NCBI RefSeq assembly: GCF_000374625.1
Contig: NZ_KB894767.1
Coordinates: 1 to 64,000 of the forward strand
Origin: Allobrachymonas chironomi DSM 19884
Lineage (GTDB): Bacteria > Pseudomonadota > Gammaproteobacteria > Burkholderiales > Burkholderiaceae_C
Length of the DNA: 64,000 nucleotides
Reading direction: 5' to 3'
Shown: one piece after another, positions 10,214-20,091 of the stretch
Position numbering within the stretch: position 1 is the first letter of the stretch
How the letters are laid out: every line of letters starts with the position of its first letter
Translations under genes and position numbers: made by a program
Notes under the pieces: model-generated
The model's input: only the letters and a program-made list of their open reading frames with translations
Told to the model about the DNA's origin: nothing
Databases searched by the model: none

Positions 10214-10705
10214 ATGGTCAGAAAGTCCCACGTCAGTGAAACCCCGGCAACGCAGCTGCTGCGCCGCCACGGCATCGCCTTCGAAGAGCACCAATACGAC
10301 TGGGTGCCGCACGGCGGAGCGCGCCACAGTGCCGAGGTGCTGCAGGCGGATCCGTCAAGCGTGGTCAAGACGCTGATCATGCAGGATCAGGAGCGCCAGC
10401 CGCTGGTGATCCTGATGCACGGCAACTGCAGCGTGTCCACCAAGCAGCTGGCGCGCCAGATCGGTGCCAAACAGGTCGAACCGTGCGCGGTGGAGGTGGC
10501 GCAGCGCCATACCGGCTATCTGGTGGGCGGCACTTCGCCGTTCGGCACAAGGCGCAGCATGCCGGTGTATATCGAGCGCAGCATCCTGGCGCTGCCGCGC
10601 ATCCTGATCAACGGGGGCAGGCGTGGTTATCTGCTCGGCATCGATCCGCAAGTGTGCCTGGATTTGCTGCAGGCGACGCCGGTCGACTGTGCTTTGGCAG
10701 AATAG
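10214..10705 (+). CDS. ybaK: Cys-tRNA(Pro)/Cys-tRNA deacylase YbaK
   Basis: The 163-residue protein belongs to the YbaK branch of the INS/ProX trans-editing superfamily, which removes mischarged cysteine from tRNA-Pro. The catalytic lysine is K52 in SVVKTLIM, and the diagnostic GGTSPFGTRRSMPVYIE lies at about 109-125, followed by INGGRRGYLLGI. The start ATG at 10214 gives MVRKSHVSETPATQLL, matching family N-termini. plsY follows 32 bases downstream and may be cotranscribed. The 254-base spacer upstream (9960-10213) holds the divergent starts; I see no clear promoter hexamers in it. Confidence 0.92.
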   Translation: MVRKSHVSETPATQLLRRHGIAFEEHQYDWVPHGGARHSAEVLQADPSSVVKTLIMQDQERQPLVILMHGNCSVSTKQLARQIGAKQVEPCAVEVAQRHTGYLVGGTSPFGTRRSMPVYIERSILALPRILINGGRRGYLLGIDPQVCLDLLQATPVDCALAE

Positions 10706-10737
10706 GGCCTGCATCCATCTACAAGGAACCCATACCC

Positions 10738-11364
10738 ATGACTCTTGCAAGCGTGCTGGCCATTGTGCTGGCCTATCTGATTGGCTCCCTGAGCTTTGCC
10801 GTGCTCGTGAGCAAGGCGATGGGACTGAACGATCCGCGCAGCTACGGCAGCGGCAACCCGGGGGCGACCAACGTGCTGCGCAGTGGCAATCGCCAGGCCG
10901 CAGTCCTGACGCTGCTGCTGGATGCCTTCAAGGGTTGGCTGCCGGTATTCATGGTGAGCCGCTTTGGTGCCCAGTGGGGGCTGGACGGTACCGATGTGGC
11001 ACTGGTCGGCCTGGCGGCTTTCCTGGGGCATCTCTATCCGGTGTTTTTCGGATTCAAGGGCGGCAAGGGCGTGGCCACTGCTGCAGGCGTGCTACTGGCA
11101 TTCGAGCCGATGCTGGGGCTGGGGCTGCTGGCGATCTGGGGTCTGGTGGCACTGGTGTTCCGTTACTCCTCGCTGGCGGCTCTGGTAACGGCGCTGGCTT
11201 CGCCCATGCTCTACATGGCCGGCAGCAATGGCTGGTGGCCGGTGCAAGGCCCGATCCTGCTGGCCATCATCGCCATGAGCCTGCTGCTGATCTGGCGTCA
11301 CCGCAGCAACATCAGCAAGCTGTTTGCCGGTACGGAAGGCAAGCTGGGCAGCAAGAAGAAATAG
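10738..11364 (+). CDS. plsY: Glycerol-3-phosphate acyltransferase PlsY
   Basis: The 208-residue integral membrane acyltransferase uses acyl-phosphate to make lysophosphatidate, the first step of phospholipid synthesis with PlsX. Five hydrophobic segments are visible. The three conserved cytoplasmic motifs are SYGSGNPGATNVLR, FFGFKGGKGVATAAG and RHRSNISKLFAGTE. The C-terminus is basic (KLGSKKK). The start at 10738 gives MTLASVLAIVLAYLIGS, which fits the family better than in-frame upstream codons overlapping ybaK. Confidence 0.96.
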   Translation: MTLASVLAIVLAYLIGSLSFAVLVSKAMGLNDPRSYGSGNPGATNVLRSGNRQAAVLTLLLDAFKGWLPVFMVSRFGAQWGLDGTDVALVGLAAFLGHLYPVFFGFKGGKGVATAAGVLLAFEPMLGLGLLAIWGLVALVFRYSSLAALVTALASPMLYMAGSNGWWPVQGPILLAIIAMSLLLIWRHRSNISKLFAGTEGKLGSKKK

Positions 11365-11380
11365 CTTCCGGACAAGGAAA

Positions 11381-11410
11381 AACCCCGTTACGCCCAGGCA
11401 TGACGGGGTT
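11381..11410. terminator. Bidirectional terminator between plsY and yajQ
   Basis: AACCCCGT (11381-11388) pairs with ACGGGGTT (11403-11410). The minus-strand side carries TTTTT right after the stem, serving yajQ best; the plus side has CGTGTTTT. Confidence 0.8.
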
Positions 11411-11430
11411 CGTGTTTTGGCCGCGCGGAA

Positions 11431-11916
11431 TCAGTCGCGGAAGTTGTCGAAGGACAGCGGCACGTCGGTAATGTCCTTGCGGATCAGTGCCATGGCAGCC
11501 TGCAGGTCGTCGCGCTTGGCACCGGTGACACGCACGCTGTCACCCTGGATCGAGGCCTGCAGCTTGAGCTTGCTTTCCTTGACCAGCTTCTGGATCTTCT
11601 TGGCCAGTTCGGACTCGATGCCGTTGCGTACCTTGACCACCTGCTTGACCTTGTCGCCGCCGATTTTCTCGACCTTGCCCATGTCCAGGAAGCGCACATC
11701 GACGTTGCGCTTGGTCATCTTGTTGCGCAGGATGTCCTCGACCTGCTGCAACTGGAATTCGGCGTCGCCGAGCAGGGTGATTTCCTTGTCCTTGATCTCG
11801 ATGCCGGCAGAGGTGCCCTTGAAATCGAAACGGGTACCGATTTCCTTGGCGGTGTTCTCCACGGCATTTTTCACTTCAACCAGATTGGGTTCGCAAACGG
11901 TGTCAAAAGAGGGCAT
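11431..11916 (-). CDS. yajQ: YajQ family (UPF0234) nucleotide-binding protein
   Basis: The 161-residue YajQ has the hallmark N-terminus [15 protein letters not shown] and the double ferredoxin-like architecture: [20 protein letters not shown] in the first half and [18 protein letters not shown] in the second. Xanthomonas YajQ homologues bind cyclic di-GMP, and E. coli YajQ binds nucleotides and tRNA; no specific role can be read here. The start at the MPSF methionine is preferred over an ATG 33 bases upstream. It diverges from murB with a 42-base gap. Confidence 0.94.
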   Translation of the reverse strand: MPSFDTVCEPNLVEVKNAVENTAKEIGTRFDFKGTSAGIEIKDKEITLLGDAEFQLQQVEDILRNKMTKRNVDVRFLDMGKVEKIGGDKVKQVVKVRNGIESELAKKIQKLVKESKLKLQASIQGDSVRVTGAKRDDLQAAMALIRKDITDVPLSFDNFRD

Positions 11917-11958
11917 GTCGCTGTCTTCCTGAGGATGATGATGCGACAATTATCCCCC

Positions 11959-13011
11959 ATGACCATCCTCCGTATCGAACACAACGTTTCCCTCGATCCC
12001 TACAACACGCTGGGCATTGCAGCGCGCGCACACAGCCTGCTGCGCGTGCGTCAGCCGTCCGACCTGCAGGCCCTGGCCGAGCAGCCGCGCCAGCTGGAGC
12101 GCGGCCACCTGGTGCTGGGTGGCGGCAGCAATATGGTGATCACCGGTGACCTGCTGGCCCTGGTGATCAAGATGGAGATTCAGGGACGGACCCTGGTGGA
12201 GGAAACCGATCGCCACTGGATCGTGCAGGCGGGTGCCGGCGAAGTCTGGCATGACTTTGTCGCCTGGACCCTGCAGCAGGGTTACCCGGGGCTGGAAAAC
12301 CTGGCACTGATTCCCGGCACCGTGGGCGCGGCCCCGGTGCAGAACATCGGGGCCTATGGCATCGAGCTGCAGGACCGTTTTCACAGCCTGGATGCGATCG
12401 AGCTGGCCACGGGCCGCCCGTTTACGCTGGATGCCACGCAGTGCCGTTTCTCCTACCGCGATTCCGTTTTCAAGCAAAAGGGCGAGGGCGGTCTGGCCGG
12501 CAAGGCGGTGATCACGCAGGTGCGCTTTGCGCTGCCCAAGCAGTGGCGTCCCGAAATCGGCTATCTGGACATCGAGCGCAAGATGGCCGAGTGGGGCATC
12601 ACCGGGCCCACGGCACAGCAGGTGTTCGACATGGTGGTGGCGATCCGTCGCGCCAAGCTGCCGGACCCGGCCGAGGTGGGCAACGTGGGCAGCTTCTTCA
12701 AGAATCCGGTGGTTTCGCGCGAACAGTGCGACGACATCATCGGCCGCGATCCGCACATCGTGCACTATCCGATGCCGGACGGCACCGTCAAGCTGGCCGC
12801 CGGCTGGCTGATCGATGCCTGCGGCTGGCGCGGCAAGAGCATGGGCAATGCCGGGGTTTATCCGAAGCAGGCGCTGGTGCTGATCAACCGTTTCCACGAA
12901 ACCGGCATTCGGGCCACCGGCGGCGAGGTGATGACCCTGGCCCAGGCGATCCAGACCAGTGTCTACGAGCGCTTCGGCATTCGGCTCGAACCTGAGCCGG
13001 TCGTGGTCTGA
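11959..13011 (+). CDS. murB: UDP-N-acetylenolpyruvoylglucosamine reductase
   Basis: The 350-residue type I MurB, an FAD enzyme, reduces UDP-GlcNAc-enolpyruvate to UDP-MurNAc for peptidoglycan. FAD-binding segments are VLGGGSNMVIT (53-63) and PGTVGAAPVQNIGAYG (119-134). The type I catalytic R167 is in SYRDSVFK, the proton-donating serine in GNVGSFFKNPVV near 235, and the terminal glutamate in the last 25 residues. ATG 11959 gives the family-like MTILRIEHNVSLDPYNTLG; an ATG at 11935 would overlap the yajQ control region. Confidence 0.95.
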   Translation: MTILRIEHNVSLDPYNTLGIAARAHSLLRVRQPSDLQALAEQPRQLERGHLVLGGGSNMVITGDLLALVIKMEIQGRTLVEETDRHWIVQAGAGEVWHDFVAWTLQQGYPGLENLALIPGTVGAAPVQNIGAYGIELQDRFHSLDAIELATGRPFTLDATQCRFSYRDSVFKQKGEGGLAGKAVITQVRFALPKQWRPEIGYLDIERKMAEWGITGPTAQQVFDMVVAIRRAKLPDPAEVGNVGSFFKNPVVSREQCDDIIGRDPHIVHYPMPDGTVKLAAGWLIDACGWRGKSMGNAGVYPKQALVLINRFHETGIRATGGEVMTLAQAIQTSVYERFGIRLEPEPVVV

Positions 13012-13086
13012 AACAGCTTGCCCGAGCAGCCCGTACGGGCAAGAAGCAGCTGTTATGGTGGGGTATTCAGATTCTCGGTGCCCACC

Positions 13087-13722
13087 ATGCGATTTCCCCG
13101 TTTTTCGTCTGTTGCGCTGGCGGCGAGCCTGCTGGCATTGCTGGCCTGTGAGCAACAGGGCGCTGGCAAGGCCAGCCGGCTGTTGCCGGCCGCTTCGGCC
13201 CAGACCACGATGTCGGCCGCTGCCAACCCGCAGCCGGCCGGGCATATGCGACTGATCGATCCCCTGGACCGCGAGGACTACTATTGCCTGGACATCATGG
13301 GTTCGGGCGATTACGTGCGTTTTGACCTGCCGATGACGGCGCACAACTGCAAGCCCGGCCTGTATGCCGATGAGGCAGTGCGGCTGCAGGCTGATGGCCG
13401 GCTGTATTTTCCGCAGTACCAGGTCTGCGCCACCGTGGCCGGACTCAACGGCCGTGCACTGGCTGGCGCGGCCGTGCTGGCACGCCCTTGCGGCGAGCGA
13501 AGCCCCTTCATGGAGGCCGATGCGCTGCAGCGTTTTGTACAGCATGCCGATGGCCGCATCGAGCTGCAGGGCTCCGGCCTGTGCCTGACTGCCGGCAAGG
13601 ACTCCGATAGCACCTTCGAGCCCACGCATCGCTGGCGCAGCCTGTTTGTCGAGCATTGCAGCCAGACCGAAGCGCGCCTGTCGCAATGGGAGTTTGTGCA
13701 GCCGGTCACGCCAGCGCACTGA
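13087..13722 (+). CDS. Lipoprotein with beta-trefoil (ricin-B-like) domain, uncharacterised
   Basis: The 211-residue product starts MRFPRFSSVALAASLLALLAC; LLAC is a lipobox, so it is probably anchored in the periplasm or outer membrane. The mature part has three subrepeat-like units. They begin near YYCLDIMG, YQVCATVAGL and SGLCLTAGKD, each holding a Cys-x-(D/T) start, and the last ends with the QxW-like LSQWEF. Paired cysteines recur at regular spacing, as in beta-trefoil lectins. Ligand and role are unknown. It follows murB after 75 bases without an obvious terminator. Confidence 0.7.
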   Translation: MRFPRFSSVALAASLLALLACEQQGAGKASRLLPAASAQTTMSAAANPQPAGHMRLIDPLDREDYYCLDIMGSGDYVRFDLPMTAHNCKPGLYADEAVRLQADGRLYFPQYQVCATVAGLNGRALAGAAVLARPCGERSPFMEADALQRFVQHADGRIELQGSGLCLTAGKDSDSTFEPTHRWRSLFVEHCSQTEARLSQWEFVQPVTPAH

Positions 13723-13838
13723 CACAAGGCCAAAAACGTGATTTGCTAACGCATTCCCTGATTCTTCGATCCGGACACTTTCTTGCCATGGCGCTCGTCG
13801 TATCATGGGATTTTTCTGTCTTTCGCAAGGAACACGCC

Positions 13839-14462
13839 ATGAGCAACTCCATCGTCAATGACCTGCTGCAACAACTGCAAGGCGACCGCCTGGGCCAGAT
13901 CGCCAGCTAGCTGGGGGCCAGCCCGTCCCAGACCAGCGATGCCATTTCGGCTGCCATTCCGATGATCGTGGGTGCCCTGGGCAAGAACACACAGACGCAG
14001 CAGGGCGCGGACGATCTGTTCGGCGCGCTGCAGCGTGACCACATGGGCGGTGCTTCCGTTGGCGGCCTGGATCTGGGCGGACTGCTGGGTTCCGTGCTGG
14101 GCGGCGGTCAAACCGCCGGTCGCCAGTTTGACGGTGGCGGCATTCTGGGCCATATCTTTGGTGGCGCCCAGCCGCGCGCCGAAGCAGGCTTGGGCCAGGT
14201 CAGCGGCATGAGCTCCGGCCAGTCCGGCCAGCTGCTCAAGATCCTGGCGCCGATCGTGATGTCCTTCCTGGCCAGCCGCGTGATGGCAGGTGGCATGAGT
14301 TCCGGCAGCCTGGGTGGCATGCTGGGCCAGGAGCGTGCCCAGGTGCAGCAACAGGGCGGCCTGGGTGGCGGCCTGCTGAATGCGGTGCTGGACCAGGACG
14401 GTGACGGCCAGGTCGGTCTGGGTGACTTGCTGAAGATCGGCAGCGCTTTCCTGAAGCGTTGA
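13839..14462 (+). pseudogene. DUF937 family protein gene with in-frame amber codon
   Basis: ATG 13839 opens MSNSIVNDLLQQLQGDRLGQIAS, then TAG at 13908-13910, and the same frame continues without shift to 14462. The continuation LGASPSQTSDAISAAIPMIVGAL... is the expected rest of a DUF937 N-terminus, where families read SxxLGAS; a CAG-to-TAG change is the simplest explanation. The rest is glycine-rich (LGGLLGSVLGGG) and ends with DQDGDGQVGLGDLLKI, an EF-hand-like DxDxDG loop, and a basic tail. Intact length would be 207 codons. Reinitiation at ATG 13962 would lose about 41 residues. It may be a true nonsense mutation, readthrough or a sequencing error. Confidence 0.8.
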
Positions 14463-14504
14463 TGACCGGCTGTCGGCAGTCCCTGCGCTGCTGACATCCC
14501 GCCA

Positions 14505-14540
14505 TGAAAAACGCCTGGCAGTTTGCGCTGCCAGGCGTTT
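14505..14540 (-). terminator. Terminator between the DUF937 gene and argG
   Basis: AACGCCTGGCAG (14510-14521) pairs with CTGCCAGGCGTT (14528-14539) over a 6-base loop. The minus strand reads on into TTTTT, so it mainly serves argG; it may also stop the DUF937 transcript. Confidence 0.85.
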
Positions 14541-14564
14541 CTGTTGTGGGTCGCAAAAAAGCGA

Positions 14565-15935
<1,371 letters not shown>

Positions 15936-16250
15936 TCAGCCGTAGTGGCAGATGTAGTGGAAGGCCTCTTCCACGCGGATGTCGAAGGAGCTGTCGCCCG
16001 GGATGCTGAACGATTCGCCGGCGCTGCAGCGCTGCCAGCTGTCGCTGCCGGCCAGCCTGTATTCGCAGCCACCGTGCACGCATTCCATGATTTCGGGGGC
16101 GGCGGTGCCGAAGGTCAGCGTGGCCGGCAGGACCACGCCGGCCGACTTGCGCGTGCCGTCGGCCAGGGTGAAGCTGTGCGAAACGCACTTGCCGTCAAAG
16201 TACACATTGGCCTTGGCATCCAGGGCCACATTGTTCAGGATGGTAGTCAT
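15936..16250 (-). CDS. ppnP: Pyrimidine/purine nucleoside phosphorylase PpnP (cupin, DUF1255)
   Basis: The 104-residue single cupin matches PpnP (YaiE): LNNVALDAKANVYFDGKCVSHS, GTRKSAGVVLPATLTFGTAAPEIMEC, PGDSSFDIRVEEAFHYICHYG. E. coli PpnP phosphorolyses a broad range of nucleosides. Gene order cls-ppnP-argG on one strand with gaps of 78 and 30 bases suggests co-transcription of ppnP with argG, though no metabolic link between them is evident. Confidence 0.93.
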   Translation of the reverse strand: MTTILNNVALDAKANVYFDGKCVSHSFTLADGTRKSAGVVLPATLTFGTAAPEIMECVHGGCEYRLAGSDSWQRCSAGESFSIPGDSSFDIRVEEAFHYICHYG

Positions 16251-16328
16251 GGGGGAATCGGATCAGACAGAGACATGGCACGCGCAGGTGCCAAAGCATG
16301 AATGTTACCGCTTTTGTACAGCCAGCGG

Positions 16329-17780
16329 CTAGAGCAGTGGTGAAAGCAGACGGGCGAAGGCGGTCAGCATGCGTTCGTGCCACTGGGAGCGCTGGTCCAT
16401 GATTTCCTGCGTGACGTAGCGGGTCCGGCTGCGGTCGTCGGCAAAATCCGCTGCCAGCTGCGCATTCATTTCCGGGCCATACAGTACCACCGCATTCTCG
16501 AAGTTCAGCAGAAAGCTGCGGTTGTCAAAGTTGGCCGTGCCGATCATGCTGTACTCGGTATCCACCACTAGCGTCTTGGCATGCAGCATGCCCTTGCCCT
16601 GGTATTCGAAGATCTTCACGCCGACCATGCGCAGTGCGCCGAAGTACGAGCGCGCAGCCCAGGTGACCAGAAAGGAATCGCTGCGCATGGGCACCATGAT
16701 CTGCACGTCAACGCCGCGCAGTGCGGCGTTGATCAGGGCGTAGAAGGCCGGCTCGGTCGGCACGAAATAGGGTGTGGTCAGCAGGATGCGCACCTTGGCC
16801 ATGTTGATCGCATGCAGCATGCCGCGATGGATGGCCTCGCGCCCGCTGTCCGGGCCCGAAGCCAGCACCTGCACGGCATGATCGCCAGGCTCCTGTGGCG
16901 GAAATACATCGGCCTCGAACTGGTGCCGGCCGCTGGCATAGACCCAGTCCTGCATGAAGGTGTACTGCAACCAGCGCACGGCAGCGCCTTCCATGCGCAG
17001 GTGGGTATCGCGGTAGGCGGTTTCGGGATTCTGCTTTTCGCAACCGTCATCGGTGACGTTGATGCCGCCGGTAAAACCGATATGCCCGTCCACCACCAGG
17101 ATCTTGCGGTGCGTGCGCAGATTGACAAAGGGCATCATGCGGTGCAGGCGTGCCGGGTGGAATACCGCCAGTTCGCCGCCAGCCTCGGTGAAGGCATGGA
17201 GCAACTTGCGGCCACGCCGGCCCAGCAGGCGCGCAGAGCCGAGACCGTCCACCAGCAGGCGCACATGCACGCCTTCGCGTGCTTTTGCCGTCAAGGCCGT
17301 CAGCAGGGTGCTGCCCGTGCTGTCGGGATCGAAAATATAGTATTCGAGGTGGATGTGCTGCCGTGCATCGGCCACGGCTTGCAGGATCGCGCTGAAGGTG
17401 GCATCGCCATTGCGGAGGCGCTCGATGCTGGCGCAGCTGGAGACCGGCATGCCGCAGGCGGCCTCGATCAGGCGCTGGTGCTGGCGCTCGGCCACCGACG
17501 GGCTGAACTCGCCTTCCAGCAGCTTGTCCATGTCGTTTTCGGAGGCGAGCAGGATGCGGCTGCGGGTACGTCGCAGGGTCTGGCGGTTGACGCGGGTCGG
17601 ACCGAAGAAGTGGTAGATCAGGATGCCGACGGGCGGCACCAGCCCGAGAATCATGATCCAGGCCAGGGTGGCCACCGGGGCGCGCTGCTGCCAGATGATA
17701 CGCAAGGCCAGGTAAATGCCGGTCACCAGCCAGAGCCAAGCCAGCAGGCTTTTCCAGTGCAGCAACAGGTAATCGATCAT
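16329..17780 (-). CDS. cls: Cardiolipin synthase
   Basis: The 483-residue phospholipase-D superfamily enzyme makes cardiolipin at the inner membrane. Two N-terminal membrane helices (about 8-30 and 38-58) precede two HKD motifs. The first is H224-R-K226-ILVV-D231 followed by GGINVTD. The second is LHAKTLVVDTEYSMIGTANFD near residue 400. Length and layout match ClsA. It is first in the minus-strand run towards ppnP and argG. Its start codon lies 110 bases from rnk, which is divergent. Confidence 0.95.
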   Translation of the reverse strand: MIDYLLLHWKSLLAWLWLVTGIYLALRIIWQQRAPVATLAWIMILGLVPPVGILIYHFFGPTRVNRQTLRRTRSRILLASENDMDKLLEGEFSPSVAERQHQRLIEAACGMPVSSCASIERLRNGDATFSAILQAVADARQHIHLEYYIFDPDSTGSTLLTALTAKAREGVHVRLLVDGLGSARLLGRRGRKLLHAFTEAGGELAVFHPARLHRMMPFVNLRTHRKILVVDGHIGFTGGINVTDDGCEKQNPETAYRDTHLRMEGAAVRWLQYTFMQDWVYASGRHQFEADVFPPQEPGDHAVQVLASGPDSGREAIHRGMLHAINMAKVRILLTTPYFVPTEPAFYALINAALRGVDVQIMVPMRSDSFLVTWAARSYFGALRMVGVKIFEYQGKGMLHAKTLVVDTEYSMIGTANFDNRSFLLNFENAVVLYGPEMNAQLAADFADDRSRTRYVTQEIMDQRSQWHERMLTAFARLLSPLL

Positions 17781-17890
17781 GGCAGGGCAGCAGGCAAAGT
17801 CGCACTGATTCGCTGCGACTTGGTAGGGTGAGGGCTATTGGCTATCATAGCCGTCTTGTTTGCTGATTACCTGTCCTTATTCCTGTCCCC

Positions 17891-18304
17891 ATGAGCACCT
17901 CCAATCCGCCGATCACGATTTCCAGCCTCGATTACGAGCGTATCGAAACCCTCCTGGAGTCGGATGCCGCCCAGAACATGCCCGGTATCGAGGCGCTGGA
18001 GGCGGAGTTGCTGCGTGCCAACGTGGTTGAACCGAATGAGGTGCCGCCGGGTCTGGTGACGATGAATTCCACCGTCAAGTTCGAGGATCTGGGAACCGGG
18101 CAGCATCGCTCGCTGACGCTGGTCTATCCGCACAATGCCACGGTAGCGGACAGCATCTCGGTGCTGGCTCCGGTGGGCAGTGCACTGCTTGGCCTGAGTG
18201 TGGGCGACACGATTGCCTGGCAGGTGCCGGGCGGCCGCAAGCTGGAGCTGCGCATTCTGGAGGTAGTCTCCCAGCCGGAAGCGCAGGGCGAATTCCACCG
18301 CTGA
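17891..18304 (+). CDS. rnk: Nucleoside diphosphate kinase regulator Rnk (GreA/B C-terminal-like)
   Basis: The 137-residue protein has a short N-terminal helical hairpin (about 12-50) and a GreA/GreB-like C-terminal domain (GLVTMNSTVKFEDLGTG, LTLVYPHNATVADSISVLAPVGSALLGLSVGDTIAW). That is the Rnk layout rather than the longer coiled coil of Gre factors. Rnk binds RNA polymerase in E. coli and affects NDP kinase levels. The ATG follows the run TTCCTGTCCCC, with no strong Shine-Dalgarno. It converges with the ArsC-like gene, the two stops 6 bases apart. Confidence 0.88.
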   Translation: MSTSNPPITISSLDYERIETLLESDAAQNMPGIEALEAELLRANVVEPNEVPPGLVTMNSTVKFEDLGTGQHRSLTLVYPHNATVADSISVLAPVGSALLGLSVGDTIAWQVPGGRKLELRILEVVSQPEAQGEFHR

Positions 18305-18310
18305 TCTGGT

Positions 18311-18676
18311 TCAGGCCGCCGGCCAGGCTTCCGGTGTGAAGCCGACCGTGATGCGGCCCTGACCCCAGTCGATCACCGGACGCTTGATCACGCTGGATTG
18401 CTCCAGCATCAGGCTCTGGGCGCTGGCGGCATCCTGTACCGCTGCCTGCTGCGCCGGATCGAGCTTGCGCCAGGTCGTGCCCTTGCGGTTGACCAGCGTT
18501 TCCCAGCCGACGGCATCGACCCAGCGCTGCAGGGCATCGGCGGGTACGCCCTGTTTCTTGAAATCATGGAAGGTGTAGGGCAGACCCTGCTCGTCCAGCC
18601 AGCTACGGCCTTTCTTGACCGAAGTGCAGTTGGGAATGCCGTACAGCGTGATGGAAGTGGGTGTTTTGCTCGTCAT
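18311..18676 (-). CDS. ArsC/Spx-family reductase, YffB type
   Basis: The 121-residue thioredoxin-like ArsC-family protein has a lone catalytic cysteine in YGIPNCTSVKKGRSWL, followed by LPYTFHDFKKQG and a late RPVIDWGQGRITVGF block. The lysine-rich CTxVKKA site and length match YffB-like proteins, which bind glutathione and have no proven arsenate role. No ars genes are near; the ArsR-type gene at 37459 is 19 kb away. It diverges from folC by about 40 bases. An ATG 9 bases upstream (18685) is an alternative start. Confidence 0.88.
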   Translation of the reverse strand: MTSKTPTSITLYGIPNCTSVKKGRSWLDEQGLPYTFHDFKKQGVPADALQRWVDAVGWETLVNRKGTTWRKLDPAQQAAVQDAASAQSLMLEQSSVIKRPVIDWGQGRITVGFTPEAWPAA

Positions 18677-18715
18677 GCCGCCCATTATGGTGTGCAGTCT
18701 GGGAAAATGCAGGCC

Positions 18716-20047
18716 ATGCACACCTATGACACCCTGGAGCAGTGGCTGGCACACTGCGAGAACCTGCATCCCACCACCATCGACATGGGGCTGGAGCGCC
18801 TGCGCAGCGTGGCCGCACGCCTGCACGACGGTGCCGGCCTGCGCTTCGACTGCCCGGTCTTCACCGTGGCCGGCACCAATGGCAAGGGTTCCACCTGCGC
18901 CATGCTCGAATGCATGCTGCGCCATGGCGGCTACCGTACCGGCCTGTTTACCTCGCCGCACCTGGTGCACTTTACCGAGCGCTGCAAGATCGATCACCAG
19001 CCGCTGGACGAAGCCACCCTGTGCCGCCACTTCGAGGCGGTGGAAAAGGCACGTGGCGATACCAGCCTGACCTATTTCGAATTCACCATGCTGGCGATCC
19101 TGGATGCGCTGGCCCAGGCCAGGCTGGATGTGGTGATCCTGGAAGTCGGCATGGGCGGGCGGCTGGATGCCGTCAACCTGGTCGATACCGACTGCGCCAT
19201 CATCACCAGCATTGATGTCGATCACGCCGAATTCCTTGGCGACAACCGCGAGGATATCGGGCGCGAGAAGGCCGGCATCATGCGCGCGGGCAAGCCGGCC
19301 ATCGTCAGCGATCCGGTGCCGCCGCACAGCATCATCGAACATGCCGAAGCCATCGGTGCCGACCTCTGGCTGGTCGGACGCGATTTCACCACCGGCGGCG
19401 ACCAGCAGCAGTGGAACTGGCAGGGCCGTGGCCGCCGCTACCCGGCGCTGGCCTATCCGGCACTGCGCGGTGCCAACCAGATGCTGAATGCCGCAGGCGT
19501 GCTGGCCGCGCTGACGGCGTTGCGTGATCGCCTGCCATTGCCGGCGCAGGCGATCCGTCTGGGGCTGGCGCAGGTCGAGCTGCCGGGGCGCTTCCAGATC
19601 GTGCCGGGCCAGCCGGCACTGGTGCTGGATGTGGCGCACAACCCGCATTCGGTGGCGGCACTGGTGGCCAACCTGGATGCCATGCCGTATTACCCGGTCA
19701 CCCACATGGTTTTCGGGGCCATGGCCGACAAGGAGATTGGCGACATGCTGCAGCGCCTGCATCCGGTAGTCGACAAGTGGTATTTCTGCGATCTGCCGAC
19801 GCCGCGTGCCGCCAGCAGCGACCAACTCATGCAGCACTGGCAGCAGCACTGTGCCGGCCAGTCGCGCATCGTGCCGTCCGACGCCAGTCAGCACGCCTCG
19901 CCGCGTGCCGCGCTGCAGGCAGCCATTGCAGCCGCGGACCCGGCTGATAGAATCGTGGTTTCAGGATCGTTCTTTACGGTAGGTGATGTGCTGAGCGAAC
20001 CGCTGCCCAAGTTGTCCGCCCCGCATATGCCGGGTTTGCCGGACTGA
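18716..20047 (+). CDS. folC: Bifunctional dihydrofolate synthase / folylpolyglutamate synthase
   Basis: The 443-residue Mur-ligase-like enzyme ligates glutamate to dihydropteroate and extends folate polyglutamates. The P-loop is GTNGKGST (53-60). LFTSPHLVHFTERCKI and EVGMGGRLDAVNLVD are the folate and Mg sites, with ITSIDVDHAEFLGD and LDVAHNPHS later. The start could be 18707 or 18716; the latter is chosen on family length. It heads folC-dedD-cvpA-purF-metZ. In many betaproteobacteria accD precedes folC, but here the preceding gene is the divergent ArsC-like one. Confidence 0.95.
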   Translation: MHTYDTLEQWLAHCENLHPTTIDMGLERLRSVAARLHDGAGLRFDCPVFTVAGTNGKGSTCAMLECMLRHGGYRTGLFTSPHLVHFTERCKIDHQPLDEATLCRHFEAVEKARGDTSLTYFEFTMLAILDALAQARLDVVILEVGMGGRLDAVNLVDTDCAIITSIDVDHAEFLGDNREDIGREKAGIMRAGKPAIVSDPVPPHSIIEHAEAIGADLWLVGRDFTTGGDQQQWNWQGRGRRYPALAYPALRGANQMLNAAGVLAALTALRDRLPLPAQAIRLGLAQVELPGRFQIVPGQPALVLDVAHNPHSVAALVANLDAMPYYPVTHMVFGAMADKEIGDMLQRLHPVVDKWYFCDLPTPRAASSDQLMQHWQQHCAGQSRIVPSDASQHASPRAALQAAIAAADPADRIVVSGSFFTVGDVLSEPLPKLSAPHMPGLPD

Positions 20048-20091
20048 CGGCATTCCCGCCTGCCGGCTGATCCTCCACTACAGATTGATGC

